DNA of 64,000 nt from CAADGY01 sp900696665 (GTDB lineage Bacteria > Acidobacteriota > Terriglobia > Bryobacterales > Bryobacteraceae). The notes under the pieces were generated by a model. The model saw only the letters and a program-made list of their open reading frames with translations, was not told the DNA's origin and made no database searches. Made by a program: the position numbers and the translations under genes. This document shows positions 35,950 to 44,639 of the stretch, in pieces; position 1 is the first letter of the stretch, and the number at the start of each line of letters is the position of its first letter. The DNA is taken from positions 1-64,000 of the forward strand of contig JAPSFM010000009.1 of the NCBI GenBank assembly GCA_035063885.1. Direction: 5' to 3'.

Positions 35950-36183
35950 TCAGACTGTCTGTTGTGTACGGTACCGGCTTATCATTTCCAACATCTGATC
36001 TTTAAGGTGAAGCTTGATTTTTTTGAGGCGCACTTCCTCCATGTGATCCTCATCGCTCAGGTGTGGCCGAGACTCCAGCTCTTCCACACGTTTCTTATAC
36101 TCGGAATGCTTTGTAGCCAAACGACGGAACTCTTCATCCGTTGCCATCAGATGCGCTTTGATTTCTTCTTGGTATTGCTCCAT
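35950..36183 (-). CDS. Small coiled-coil protein, YdcH/DUF465-like
   Basis: The 77-residue protein is almost wholly helical and charged (MEQYQEEIKAHLMATDEEFR, 'HSEYKKRVEELESRP', 'EEVRLKKIKLHLKDQML'), with the YdcH pattern: helix, 'HxxxxxRVxELE', a short turn, then 'LKKxKLxLKD'. Its function is unknown; members are small cytoplasmic coiled coils. GGAG-type purines (GGAGGGAACC) precede the ATG. It is monocistronic. Confidence 0.88.
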   Translation of the reverse strand: MEQYQEEIKAHLMATDEEFRRLATKHSEYKKRVEELESRPHLSDEDHMEEVRLKKIKLHLKDQMLEMISRYRTQQTV

Positions 36184-36313
36184 TTCAGGGGGTTCCCTCC
36201 TTGGGTGAGGTTCGCCACGCCCGCCGGTTGCTGACGCTACCGGCCCGGTGGGTGAGTATGAACTGCATATTGAGGTTGCGGAACGGTCACCGTGCCGTCC
36301 CGTCGATTCGACA

Positions 36314-38431
36314 TTAACATGAATGAAATCTCATGACAACCGCCGATTCGCTAGGGTTATTGTAGTACTTTTTCCTGATTCCAGCCTCCACAAATCCGAG
36401 CTTGCTGTAAAGGGCTCGTGCGGCAAGGTTCGACTCCCGCACTTCCAGAAAAACGCTGCCCTCCCATCGCTCGCAGGCGTGTGCCAGCAGCTTTGCTCCA
36501 ACGCCGGCGCGACGGAAACGGGGCGCCACTGCCAGATTCAAAACCTCGTACTCTTTCTCGGCTACTCGCCTGATCGCGATGAATCCGCAGAGTTCGCCGC
36601 CTGACTCCGCCACCACGAGAGACTCGCCCAAATAGGACGCGGGCTCCCATTGCGATGCTTCGGGGCAGACGGACTGAATCGCCGCTATTCCGGCGAGGTC
36701 CGGCTGTCCTCCGTCCCGTAAGTGAACCGGAAGACTTCCCGGGGACAACAGTTCATGGAACAGAGCCCGTTGCAACTCGCCGATTTTTTTCCACTCAAAA
36801 TTCTCTTCGGCCAAACGCCGCGCGTTTCGTGCGATTTGTCTTCGGAGATCCTCATCCTGAATGAGCCGGGAGACGCCCTCGGCGAACTCAACGGCGCCGC
36901 CGGCAACCCAAACGCTGTGGCCGTGCCGCAGGCCGAGTCCGGCGCATCCGGAGGGCGTAGAGACCACCGCGCGCTCCATTGCCATCGCTTCCAGCACCTT
37001 CAGATTCGTACCGGCCGAGACTACCGTTGGAACGATCACCACGTTCGAAGCCGCATAGAGCGGGACCACATCGCGTTCAAACTCCCGCAGTTCGATTCCT
37101 TCACCGGGTATGAGCGCCGGCATTCCGGTGAACTCACGCCAATACAGCGCCGCGTCGGGTCCCGCGACCACGGTCAGCCGCATCGCCGGATGGCGCTTTT
37201 GCAGCAGGGGCCAGACCTCTCCGACGAAGAAGCGGTACCCGGCCATGTTCGGAAAGTGCCGGAATGAGCCGATGAACAGCAGCCGTTCACCGGGCGCCTC
37301 GAACGTTGGCTGAAACCGCTCCAGATCTACTCCATTAGGAAGGATCCTCACCGCCTCAGGCAAACCGACGAGTTTCGCATCTTTTTCCGACATCACGACG
37401 ATGCGCTGGTAGGCTCCAAACACCCGCGTCTCGAAGCGCTTCCAACGCCACAAGTCCCACCGTGCCGCCCACGATCTCTTACGCGCCAGAATCTGCTCGT
37501 ATAGATCGAATGTGACGTCATGCTCCACCAGCACGTTCCCACCGTAAGTCGCGAGGGCCGTGTATTCCGTCTGCAAAAGCTCGATGCGATCCTCGCGAAA
37601 AAGATCACGCAACGCCTGCTCCATCGCGGGTGACCTGAATTCACCCACTTCCGGCGGGTGAATGGTGGACCATCGCGGCTCTCTGTACCGGGGAACGGGA
37701 ACCAGCACTATTTTTGCGCACAATTCGAGCATTGGCTGCATCTCGACCGGTTTTCCCCGTTCCATAAACGAGAACAGGTATACGTCAAACTCGCGGGCAA
37801 TTTCCCGAACCAGGTTGAAAATTCGAACCGCGCCGCCATGAGACAGCGGATAGGGGAAATAAGGTGTCAGCACCGCTACGCGCCGCCGCGCCGGCGAAAC
37901 CGGCCTGCCCTCGTACACCTGGTAAGTTCCGTCATCTCCCGGCGTACTCCGCGTCCACGGCGTGAGCCATGAAGGCCGCAAAAAGATGCGGTCCAGCGGA
38001 ACCCCTCGCAGGAAGAGAACCGAAGCGATAAGGGTTGAGAACTTCAGGTGATGGCGTTCCAGGCGCTTGTTGTACGCCAGAATTTTCAATGGAGCGCAGA
38101 GAAAGGCGGCGCGGCGGAGCCCGGTGAATTCTGCGGTGCCATCCAACAGGAGCGGTGCGATTCCGATTCGCTTCTCGTGCAACCTCCTGCGAAGCTCAAA
38201 AAAAAGCTGGGTCGCTGGCGCCTGTTCGAGTTGGAGGAACTCTACCTCCGCTGTGAGGAGCTCCGGCCTTCGGAAGCCCACTGCGTAATGGCGCCGGTCC
38301 GGCACCAGTGCCCGGATCTCTTCGAGCATGGCCCTCGCGGCCGGTTCTTCTCCCGTGAGAAAACTCACCACCACCGCTTCCGGATCTTTGCGAATCAACC
38401 GGAACCACAGCTTCTTCAGTCTGTTCTTCAC
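36314..38431 (-). CDS. Three-part fusion: N-terminal domain, GT4 glycosyltransferase and RimI-like GNAT acetyltransferase
   Basis: This 705-residue protein starts at GTG 38431, overlapping the MFS stop (GTGA). Residues about 1-170 are an uncharacterised domain. Residues about 190-560 are a GT-B fold transferase: 'VAVLTPYFPYPLSHGGAVRI', 'ILPNGVDLERFQP', 'LLFIGSFRHFPNMAGYRFF' and 'AGTNLKVLEAMAMERAVV', the donor-binding EAMA-like Glu region. Residues about 570-705 are a GNAT domain like the ribosomal-protein-alanine acetyltransferase RimI: 'VLNLAVAPRFRRAGVGAKLL' (acetyl-CoA loop RRAGVG) and 'EVRESNLAARALYSKLGF', ending 'YYNNPSESAVVM'. The two activities in one chain are unusual. Confidence 0.9.
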   Translation of the reverse strand: MKNRLKKLWFRLIRKDPEAVVVSFLTGEEPAARAMLEEIRALVPDRRHYAVGFRRPELLTAEVEFLQLEQAPATQLFFELRRRLHEKRIGIAPLLLDGTAEFTGLRRAAFLCAPLKILAYNKRLERHHLKFSTLIASVLFLRGVPLDRIFLRPSWLTPWTRSTPGDDGTYQVYEGRPVSPARRRVAVLTPYFPYPLSHGGAVRIFNLVREIAREFDVYLFSFMERGKPVEMQPMLELCAKIVLVPVPRYREPRWSTIHPPEVGEFRSPAMEQALRDLFREDRIELLQTEYTALATYGGNVLVEHDVTFDLYEQILARKRSWAARWDLWRWKRFETRVFGAYQRIVVMSEKDAKLVGLPEAVRILPNGVDLERFQPTFEAPGERLLFIGSFRHFPNMAGYRFFVGEVWPLLQKRHPAMRLTVVAGPDAALYWREFTGMPALIPGEGIELREFERDVVPLYAASNVVIVPTVVSAGTNLKVLEAMAMERAVVSTPSGCAGLGLRHGHSVWVAGGAVEFAEGVSRLIQDEDLRRQIARNARRLAEENFEWKKIGELQRALFHELLSPGSLPVHLRDGGQPDLAGIAAIQSVCPEASQWEPASYLGESLVVAESGGELCGFIAIRRVAEKEYEVLNLAVAPRFRRAGVGAKLLAHACERWEGSVFLEVRESNLAARALYSKLGFVEAGIRKKYYNNPSESAVVMRFHSC

Positions 38432-39606
38432 TGCCTTTTTTCCGCCACCTTTAGCACGCCGGTGCCCACGAGCGGCAGTATCGCAACCAGCAGGCAGACG
38501 GGTTCAAAACCATATCGATCGACCATGCCGCCGATAGCCGGCGAAAAGAGCGCCTGCAGAACTCCGTAGGCGCACGTCAGAATCGACGTGCTGAATGCGG
38601 CGTGTTGGGCTCCGTACACATCGAGCGGCAGCGCATAAAGATTCACGCTGTACGAGGACGCCCAGAAGAAGCTGATGGCGATGGCCGCCGTGGCGAGCCC
38701 GGCACTGGGCATCCAGGGAACGGCTGCGGTGCCGAGCAGCGCGATTGCGCTGGCCAAACAAGCCATCCTGCGGGACTTCGGAGCATCCATTCCACGCCTG
38801 ACCAGGCGTAACGAGATCCAGCCTCCGAAAAAGCCTCCCAGTGGCGCCACCAGGGGCGGAAGGCCGGCAAGCCAGGGTGTCTCGACGAGTTTCAGGCTAT
38901 AAGTTTGCATCAGGAAAATCGTCACCCAGTTACTCCAGAGCGTATACACCGCCATGCCGAGTATATTGGCAGTGGCGAAGGCCCACAACCGCGAGTCACG
39001 CAGAATACCGGCTGGGCCGCGGGTCGTACCCGACTGCGTCCCGGCTCGCGGCGGAAAGCGCCGCGCAACCGCAAGCCATAGTGGAATCCAGAGGAAGCCC
39101 AGTAATCCCGTCAGGATGAAAGCGGAACGCCATCCGTACCACAAAGCCAGGAATGTGGCGATGGGAGGCGCTAGAAAGGATCCCACGCTCAGCCCGAGTT
39201 GGCTCACCGCTCCTCCGAGCGCACGCTCTTCCGGCTTCAAGTACAGTCGGACCGCCTTGCCGGAGGCAGGCACGCCAGCGGATTCCGCCAACCCCAGCAA
39301 CGCGCGCGCTCCCAGCAAACCCGCGAAACCAGAGACCAGCCCCGTTCCAACTCCGGCCAGCGACCACGTGGCGACGGCAATACTTGCCGCGCGGTTCAAA
39401 CCCGCCCGGTCGACGAAGAGGCCGGCAAATGGTGCGCAGGCCGCGTAGAGGATGGAGAAAGCCGACAGAACAAAACCGAAGTCCTGATTGCTTAGGTGGA
39501 ATTCGGCTTTCAGCACCGGGGCAAGCTGTGCGAGGATCTGACGGTCCAGATAGTTCAGAGCGGACGATAGTACGAAAACTCCAAGCACTACCCATCGGAT
39601 GGGCAT
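38428..39606 (-). CDS. Major facilitator superfamily transporter
   Basis: The 392-residue protein has twelve predicted helices and the early motif 'SALNYLDRQILAQLAPVL' typical of the anion:cation symporter branch (hexuronate/sugar-acid porters), with 'GLFVDRAGLNRAAS' in the place of the loop 2-3 motif. The substrate cannot be assigned; sugar acids are the family norm. It lies 11 bases after the TPR gene and overlaps the glycosyltransferase fusion by GTGA, so it is the middle gene of an operon. Confidence 0.92.
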   Translation of the reverse strand: MPIRWVVLGVFVLSSALNYLDRQILAQLAPVLKAEFHLSNQDFGFVLSAFSILYAACAPFAGLFVDRAGLNRAASIAVATWSLAGVGTGLVSGFAGLLGARALLGLAESAGVPASGKAVRLYLKPEERALGGAVSQLGLSVGSFLAPPIATFLALWYGWRSAFILTGLLGFLWIPLWLAVARRFPPRAGTQSGTTRGPAGILRDSRLWAFATANILGMAVYTLWSNWVTIFLMQTYSLKLVETPWLAGLPPLVAPLGGFFGGWISLRLVRRGMDAPKSRRMACLASAIALLGTAAVPWMPSAGLATAAIAISFFWASSYSVNLYALPLDVYGAQHAAFSTSILTCAYGVLQALFSPAIGGMVDRYGFEPVCLLVAILPLVGTGVLKVAEKRQ

Positions 39607-39617
39607 TCAGAAGATCA

Positions 39618-41252
39618 TCACCGGAACTCGATGACCGCCGCCTCTCCCGCGGTTGCGGTCTTTGCGTCGGGCTTCTCGAAATAGTCGATGGCGACTGGCC
39701 GCGGAGGACGCTGCGGCCCGCAGCTCAGTGTCTCTTGATGCCTCCCCTGCACGACGATTTTCGATGGGTCGCGGATCAGCAGGCGCGTTGTCTTCCCTTT
39801 CGCCTGCACAATCAGCCGCGTTTGCGACTTGCCGCAGTCCACCTGTTGAAGCATGCCGGTGATTCGTCCGGATGGGGTAGGACCAGTCCACCAGCGTTCT
39901 ACCTTTCCTTCGTGTGGTGGGGCGCCGGCACTGGCTTTCTCTTCCGCCTCCCGAATTCTTGCGAGCGCTTCGTTGCGTAGCTGATCAAGCTCGCGCTGCT
40001 TTTCCGCTGCGATTCGCATCTTCGCGGCATACGCAGCCTCGATGCGCTTCTGGTCGTTCTCCCGGCGAACCTGGCTGAGCTGCTCGCGTTCTTCGGCCGA
40101 AGCCGCAGCCCGCTCCGCACCGGCCCAGGCTTTCGCCGCGTCGGCGAAACGGTTTTCGGCTTCGAGCAATCCGGCAAGTTCTTTCCATAGTTTCAAATTG
40201 CGCGGATCGAGCGCTGTAGCTTTTGTCAGATGCTCAATTTTTTGGGCCGGCTCCGATGCGTCGCGGGACAGGCGGATGTGAGGTTCGGCCCACTTCGGAT
40301 TCAATTCCGCGGCCTGCCGGGCGTTGCCGGCCTCCAGTTGCGCCTGGGCGCTTCTGCTTCCTGCTTTCACAGCGGCTGTGAAATGCCGCCGCGCCTCCCC
40401 CGGCTGCTTCTCCCGCAGCGCCAGGAGCCCGAGTCCTTCGTGCGCGGCTGCGGCGCCGGACTCCAATTTCAGAATAGCTTCATACGCCGCTCTGCTTGGC
40501 GTAAGGTCCGCCAGGGCGATTTTCGCGGCGAGATCGCTGTAGGGCTTCTCGACGAAATCGCGCTGGGGGTTGAGCGGGAGACCCGAAAGCGGGATTGTAC
40601 CGAAATTCTCCCCTCGCGCATAGCCATCCACTTCGCGTTCGATCTGCGCCGGCAACTTGCCAAATGCGTTGCGGTAAGCTACGTCCTCGGGAATACCACG
40701 CTGCAGGTTTCCGAGCAGCACCCTCAGCTTGCCGCTGTAGTCCGGCGTCACCGCCAGCATGTGTACGCGCGCCCAATCCCGATCGCGCTCCAGCGCGGGC
40801 GGGGGAGCGCCCAACGTCACGCGCGTGCCGTCGATCTGTAAGGTGGTGAAAAGCGTCGCGAGGCCTCTCTCTATGCTGGCCGGCATGCGGCCCGTGTTAT
40901 CGTCCAGCAGAATGCGCGTAAGATCCCGCCGGAATAATGCCGGCAGATCCGATTCCGCGATTACGCCTCCAATATAGGCATCGCGTGCCAGGCGGAGCGA
41001 GGGCGGAACCGTGAGTTCCCGGCTGCGCTTAAGCACCAGGACGCGGATCGGCCACCTCGAACCGGCATTCTCGACACCGAGTATGGCGCCCACCGCGTTA
41101 CGGAATTGCTCGATTTCGTTCAATGTCCGGCGTGCCGTGCGGCTGCTTGCATTGGAGATAACCTCAATGCCTCGGGAACTGTAAATGGTCCATCCGCTCT
41201 GTGCGAACAGAGCGAACGGCAGCATAAAGACGAACAACTTGCCGGGCAACAC
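39618..41252 (-). CDS. Exported TPR-repeat protein
   Basis: The 544-residue protein begins with a signal peptide (MLPGKLFVFMLPFALFAQS) from a GTG at 41252; an ATG at 41225 is an alternative. The N-terminal part (about 20-235) resembles a peptidase-MA-like domain ('WTIYSSRGIEVISN', 'ASIERGLATLFTTLQ') but has no HExxH motif. TPR-like helices follow ('AAAAHEGLGLLALREKQPGE', 'AELNPKWAEPHIRLS'), then a charged coiled coil (about 390-445) and a C-terminal beta domain. Envelope assembly or protein-protein adaptation is inferred. It begins four bases after the DtxR-like gene. Confidence 0.85.
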   Translation of the reverse strand: MLPGKLFVFMLPFALFAQSGWTIYSSRGIEVISNASSRTARRTLNEIEQFRNAVGAILGVENAGSRWPIRVLVLKRSRELTVPPSLRLARDAYIGGVIAESDLPALFRRDLTRILLDDNTGRMPASIERGLATLFTTLQIDGTRVTLGAPPPALERDRDWARVHMLAVTPDYSGKLRVLLGNLQRGIPEDVAYRNAFGKLPAQIEREVDGYARGENFGTIPLSGLPLNPQRDFVEKPYSDLAAKIALADLTPSRAAYEAILKLESGAAAAHEGLGLLALREKQPGEARRHFTAAVKAGSRSAQAQLEAGNARQAAELNPKWAEPHIRLSRDASEPAQKIEHLTKATALDPRNLKLWKELAGLLEAENRFADAAKAWAGAERAAASAEEREQLSQVRRENDQKRIEAAYAAKMRIAAEKQRELDQLRNEALARIREAEEKASAGAPPHEGKVERWWTGPTPSGRITGMLQQVDCGKSQTRLIVQAKGKTTRLLIRDPSKIVVQGRHQETLSCGPQRPPRPVAIDYFEKPDAKTATAGEAAVIEFR

Positions 41253-41256
41253 CTAT

Positions 41257-41931
41257 CTACATTCTCGCAGACGGGTCCGCCATCCTGACCCAGACCTTCT
41301 CCGCCGCGGTGCGGCCCAGCGGCACATCGCGGCCGTTGATCTTCAACGTCAGCGTCTGATCGTAATTCTGGTTCATGACGCCGAAACGCGCCCCCGGACG
41401 AACTCCAAGAGTGTCGAGGTATTCGAGCAACTGGCGGTCGCGCTCGAAAACAGAGACGACGGTGGCACTGGTGCCTCCAGGCGCTTCAGCCAGCGGAATC
41501 AACCCTTTCTGCCGGCGGTCCTCGGGGCGGTCCAATCCTACGAGGTTACCGTGTGGACAGGCCTGGCCGGTCCCCAGGCGTTCCACCAGGTGGCGTTCGA
41601 AATCCTCGGAAACCGCATGTTCGAGTTGCTCGGCTTCGTCATGCACCTTGTACCACTCCATGCCGAAGATCTCGGTGAGCATACGTTCGATCAGGTGATG
41701 GCGGTTCAGCAGGCGGGTTGCAATGTCCCTTCCAGCCCGCGTCAGTGTAATCTCGCCCTGAGCCGCCACCTGGATGAGTCCATCGCGTTTCAGGCGCCGG
41801 ATGGCCATTGCAACGGCGGGTGCTGATACATTCAGCCAGCGTGCCAGCGTCGCGGCAATTACCGTCTCACCCTCGGACTCAGCCTCGGCGATCGCCTTGA
41901 GATAGTTCTCTTTGGAGATCGTGATCTTCAC
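41257..41931 (-). CDS. DtxR/MntR-family metal-dependent regulator
   Basis: Starting at GTG 41931 (MKITISKENYLKAI), the 224-residue protein has the N-terminal winged helix 'VSAPAVAMAIRRLKRDGLI', the dimerisation and metal-binding domain 'RHHLIERMLTEIFGMEWYKV', 'EAEQLEHAVSEDFERHL' and 'CPHGNLV' (the Cys/Met, Glu and His ligands of this family), and a C-terminal FeoA/SH3-like domain (about 145-224). Long upstream readings to 42357 overlap the divergent amidohydrolase and are rejected. It should bind Fe(II) or Mn(II) and repress transport or storage genes. Whether it controls the encapsulin pair 28 kb away is untested. Confidence 0.93.
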   Translation of the reverse strand: MKITISKENYLKAIAEAESEGETVIAATLARWLNVSAPAVAMAIRRLKRDGLIQVAAQGEITLTRAGRDIATRLLNRHHLIERMLTEIFGMEWYKVHDEAEQLEHAVSEDFERHLVERLGTGQACPHGNLVGLDRPEDRRQKGLIPLAEAPGGTSATVVSVFERDRQLLEYLDTLGVRPGARFGVMNQNYDQTLTLKINGRDVPLGRTAAEKVWVRMADPSARM

Positions 41932-42064
41932 GTTACTCAGAATTGTAGCGTGATACTTGTGCCGGATTTCCTCATCCGCGCGTTCGAGAATGATAAATTG
42001 GTTCAAGGAACCCACAACGAAGTACCTGATTCGGTGGAATCGGCTTCTTTGCGGGTCTGCTTTT

Positions 42065-43360
42065 ATGCTCTTCCGGAATCTTTGCTCACTCGTTCTCTGG
42101 CTGTCTCTTGCCTTTGCGCAGGATGTTCCTGTTGCCTTCACAGGCGGCCGTGTTATTCCCATCGCCGGTCCTGAAATTCCCGACGGTGTGGTCGTCATCG
42201 AGAAGGGAAAGATCGTGGCGGCCGGCCCGTCCGCTTCCATACGAATTCCGGCGAATGCGCGCCGCCAGGATGTTCGGGGCAAGACGGTTATGCCCGGCCT
42301 GATTGACTCGCACAGCCATATCGGAGGCATCGACGGAGGCGATTCGAGCGCTCCCATTCAACCGGAAGTGCGTGTTCTGGACTCGCTCGACGTGCGGGAC
42401 GCCCGGATTCAGAAGGCGCAGGCCGGGGGTATCACCGTAGTCAATGTGATGCCGGGCTCCGGCCACCTGCTCAGCGGCCAGACGCTATACCTGAAATTGC
42501 GGGACGGCCGCACCGTATACGACCTGCTCATGCCCGGCGCGGACGGCAAGCCGCTGGGCGGAATCAAGATGGCGAATGGCACCAATTCACGGCGCAACGC
42601 ACCGTTTCCCGGCACACGGGCGAAATCCGCCGCTCTGGTCCGCGAAGAGTACGTAAAGGCGCAGGAGTACCGCGACAAAATCCACAAAGCGAACGGCGAC
42701 ACGAGCAAGCTGCCGGCACGTGATTTGCGCCTGGAAGCTTTGGTGGAGGTGCTGGACAGGAAGCGGGTCGTTCACCATCATACGCACCGGCATGACGACA
42801 TCCTGACCGTGCTCCGCATAGCGAAGGAGTTCAACATCCGCGTTGTGCTGCATCATGTCAGCGATGGCTGGAAAGTGGCGGAGGAACTCGGCGCGGCGAA
42901 GGCGATGTGTTCCATCATCGTCCTTGATAGTCCCGGCGGAAAGGAAGAAGCCAAAGATGTGAGCTTTGCAACCGGAGGCGCACTCGAAAAAGCGGGCGCG
43001 CTGGTTGGGTTTCACACCGACGATGGCATCACCGACTCGCGCCTGTTCCTTCGCAGCCCCGCGCTCGCGGTTCGTGCCGGCATGTCGCGCGAGAAGGCGC
43101 TGTTCGGAGTCACGATGGCGAATGCCATGATGCTGGGCCTGGAAGACAGAGTCGGGTCGCTTGAGGCGGGCAAGGATGCGGATTTGGTGATTCTTTCCGG
43201 CGATCCGTTGAGTGTGTATACGAAAGTGCTGGAGACCTGGGTTGACGGCGCGAAGGTCTTCGACCGTGCGGACCCGAAGGACAGGCTGTATGCCACGGGT
43301 GGTTTTGGCGCCAGCCACGATCAAGGTCCGGAAATTTTCTACGTGGAGGAGTTCGAATAA
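42065..43360 (+). CDS. Exported amidohydrolase with intact metal ligands
   Basis: The 431-residue protein starts at 42065 with a signal peptide (LCSLVLWLSLAFAQ). It has the amidohydrolase HxH motif in 'GLIDSHSHIGG' (His83, His85), Lys168 as possible carboxylated Lys in 'GGIKMANG', the His cluster 'VVHHHTHRHDDI' (237-243), 'VVLHHVSDG' (263-264) and the catalytic Asp of 'GFHTDDGI' (about 319). The metal site is therefore complete, and it should hydrolyse an amide, ester or cyclic amide in the periplasm. Its stop overlaps the next gene's start (TAATG). Confidence 0.93.
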   Translation: MLFRNLCSLVLWLSLAFAQDVPVAFTGGRVIPIAGPEIPDGVVVIEKGKIVAAGPSASIRIPANARRQDVRGKTVMPGLIDSHSHIGGIDGGDSSAPIQPEVRVLDSLDVRDARIQKAQAGGITVVNVMPGSGHLLSGQTLYLKLRDGRTVYDLLMPGADGKPLGGIKMANGTNSRRNAPFPGTRAKSAALVREEYVKAQEYRDKIHKANGDTSKLPARDLRLEALVEVLDRKRVVHHHTHRHDDILTVLRIAKEFNIRVVLHHVSDGWKVAEELGAAKAMCSIIVLDSPGGKEEAKDVSFATGGALEKAGALVGFHTDDGITDSRLFLRSPALAVRAGMSREKALFGVTMANAMMLGLEDRVGSLEAGKDADLVILSGDPLSVYTKVLETWVDGAKVFDRADPKDRLYATGGFGASHDQGPEIFYVEEFE

Positions 43361-44565
43361 TGAGAATTAGCTTCAGCTTCCTCACGGGCATGCTGGCCTT
43401 GTGTTCGGCCGCCGCCGCCCAGATCGCCGTGGTGGGCGGAACCGTCCATACCTCCGCGGGTGCGCCGATTACGAATGGAGTCGTGCTGGTTCGCAACGGC
43501 AAGATCGAGAGCGTTGGCCCTGCCTCCTCCGTTCGGATCCCCACCGGATACCGGACTGTCAAGGCCGCAGTAGTAACGCCCGGGCTTATCGATGCGCACT
43601 CGGTAGTCGGGCTTAGTGGATACCTGAACCAGCCACACGACCAGGACCAGCGTGAAGTCTCCGCACCCATACAGCCGGATCTTCGGGCCATGGATGCCTA
43701 TAACGCCCGGGAACGTCTCGTGGAATGGGTTCGCGGCTTCGGTGTTACGACCGTTCATACCGGGCACGGTCCGGGTGCGCTGATCTCCGGACAGACGATG
43801 ATCGTCAAGACCCGTGAGGAGCCGGTTGCACGATCGGTGCTGGTTCCCGAAGCGATGTTGGCAGTTACCATCGGCGATTCCGCGCGCGTGCAGCAGGGCA
43901 AATCGCCAGGCACTCGCGCCAAGATGCTCGCCATGTTGCGATCCGAACTGCTGAAGGCTCAGGACTATGCCCGCAAGCGCCAGAAGGACGACAGCAGCCA
44001 GGCGAGAGACCTCCGCCTGGACGTACTTCGCCGGGTACTGAACCGCGAGTTGCCGCTTCTCGTGACCGCGCAGCGCGCCCGGGACATCCTCAGCGCCCTG
44101 CGGCTGGCGGAAGAATTCAACATTCGCGTGGTTTTGGATGGTGCGGCCGAAGCGCCCCTGGTGATAGAGGAAGTCAAGCGGGCCGGGGTGCCGGTGATCG
44201 TTCATCCGGCCATGTACCGGTCCTCCGGAGAGACCGAAAATCTCAGTTTTGAAACCGCGGCCAAGCTGCACCAGGCCGGCATTCCCCTTGCTTTGCAGAG
44301 CGGATTCGAGGCGTATGTTCCCAAGACTCGTGTTGTTCTTTTTGAAGCTGCTGTTGCGGCAGCGAATGGTCTTGGGCCCCGGGCAGCCCTGGATAGCATT
44401 ACCATCGGCGCGGCGCGGATCCTCGGCATTGACAAGCGGGCCGGTTCACTCGAGCCTGGCAAAGATGCCGACATCGCGTTGTACGACGGCGATCCCTTCG
44501 AATACACGACGCATTGCACCGGCGTGATGATCGACGGTGAATTGGTTAGCGAAGAACTCCACTGA
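43360..44565 (+). CDS. Amidohydrolase-like protein lacking metal ligands (probable pseudoenzyme)
   Basis: The 401-residue protein is clearly a paralogue of the preceding one: 'GLIDAHSVVG' against GLIDSHSHIGG, 'KSPGTRAKMLAMLRSELLKA' and 'AEEFNIRVVLDG' against KEFNIRVVLHH. It keeps a signal peptide and the C-terminal 'GSLEPGKDADIALYDGDPF'. The metal site is gone: the second His of HxH is Val82, the HHHTHRHDD cluster is 'LLVTAQRARDI', HH263-264 are D260-G261, and the catalytic Asp region reads 'ALQSGFEA'. The frame is intact with normal codon use. It is likely a regulatory or structural partner of the active enzyme. Confidence 0.88.
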   Translation: MRISFSFLTGMLALCSAAAAQIAVVGGTVHTSAGAPITNGVVLVRNGKIESVGPASSVRIPTGYRTVKAAVVTPGLIDAHSVVGLSGYLNQPHDQDQREVSAPIQPDLRAMDAYNARERLVEWVRGFGVTTVHTGHGPGALISGQTMIVKTREEPVARSVLVPEAMLAVTIGDSARVQQGKSPGTRAKMLAMLRSELLKAQDYARKRQKDDSSQARDLRLDVLRRVLNRELPLLVTAQRARDILSALRLAEEFNIRVVLDGAAEAPLVIEEVKRAGVPVIVHPAMYRSSGETENLSFETAAKLHQAGIPLALQSGFEAYVPKTRVVLFEAAVAAANGLGPRAALDSITIGAARILGIDKRAGSLEPGKDADIALYDGDPFEYTTHCTGVMIDGELVSEELH

Positions 44566-44639
44566 ATTACACAACAATATCGGCGCGGTGGAACCCTGTT
44601 TGTGATAACAATTAATTGAAGGGCAGCCACCGTTCCACA

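Noticed and set aside
41932..42357. N-terminal extension of the DtxR-like protein
   Set aside because: It would overlap the divergent amidohydrolase and its promoter, and the winged-helix domain begins exactly at the GTG at 41931.
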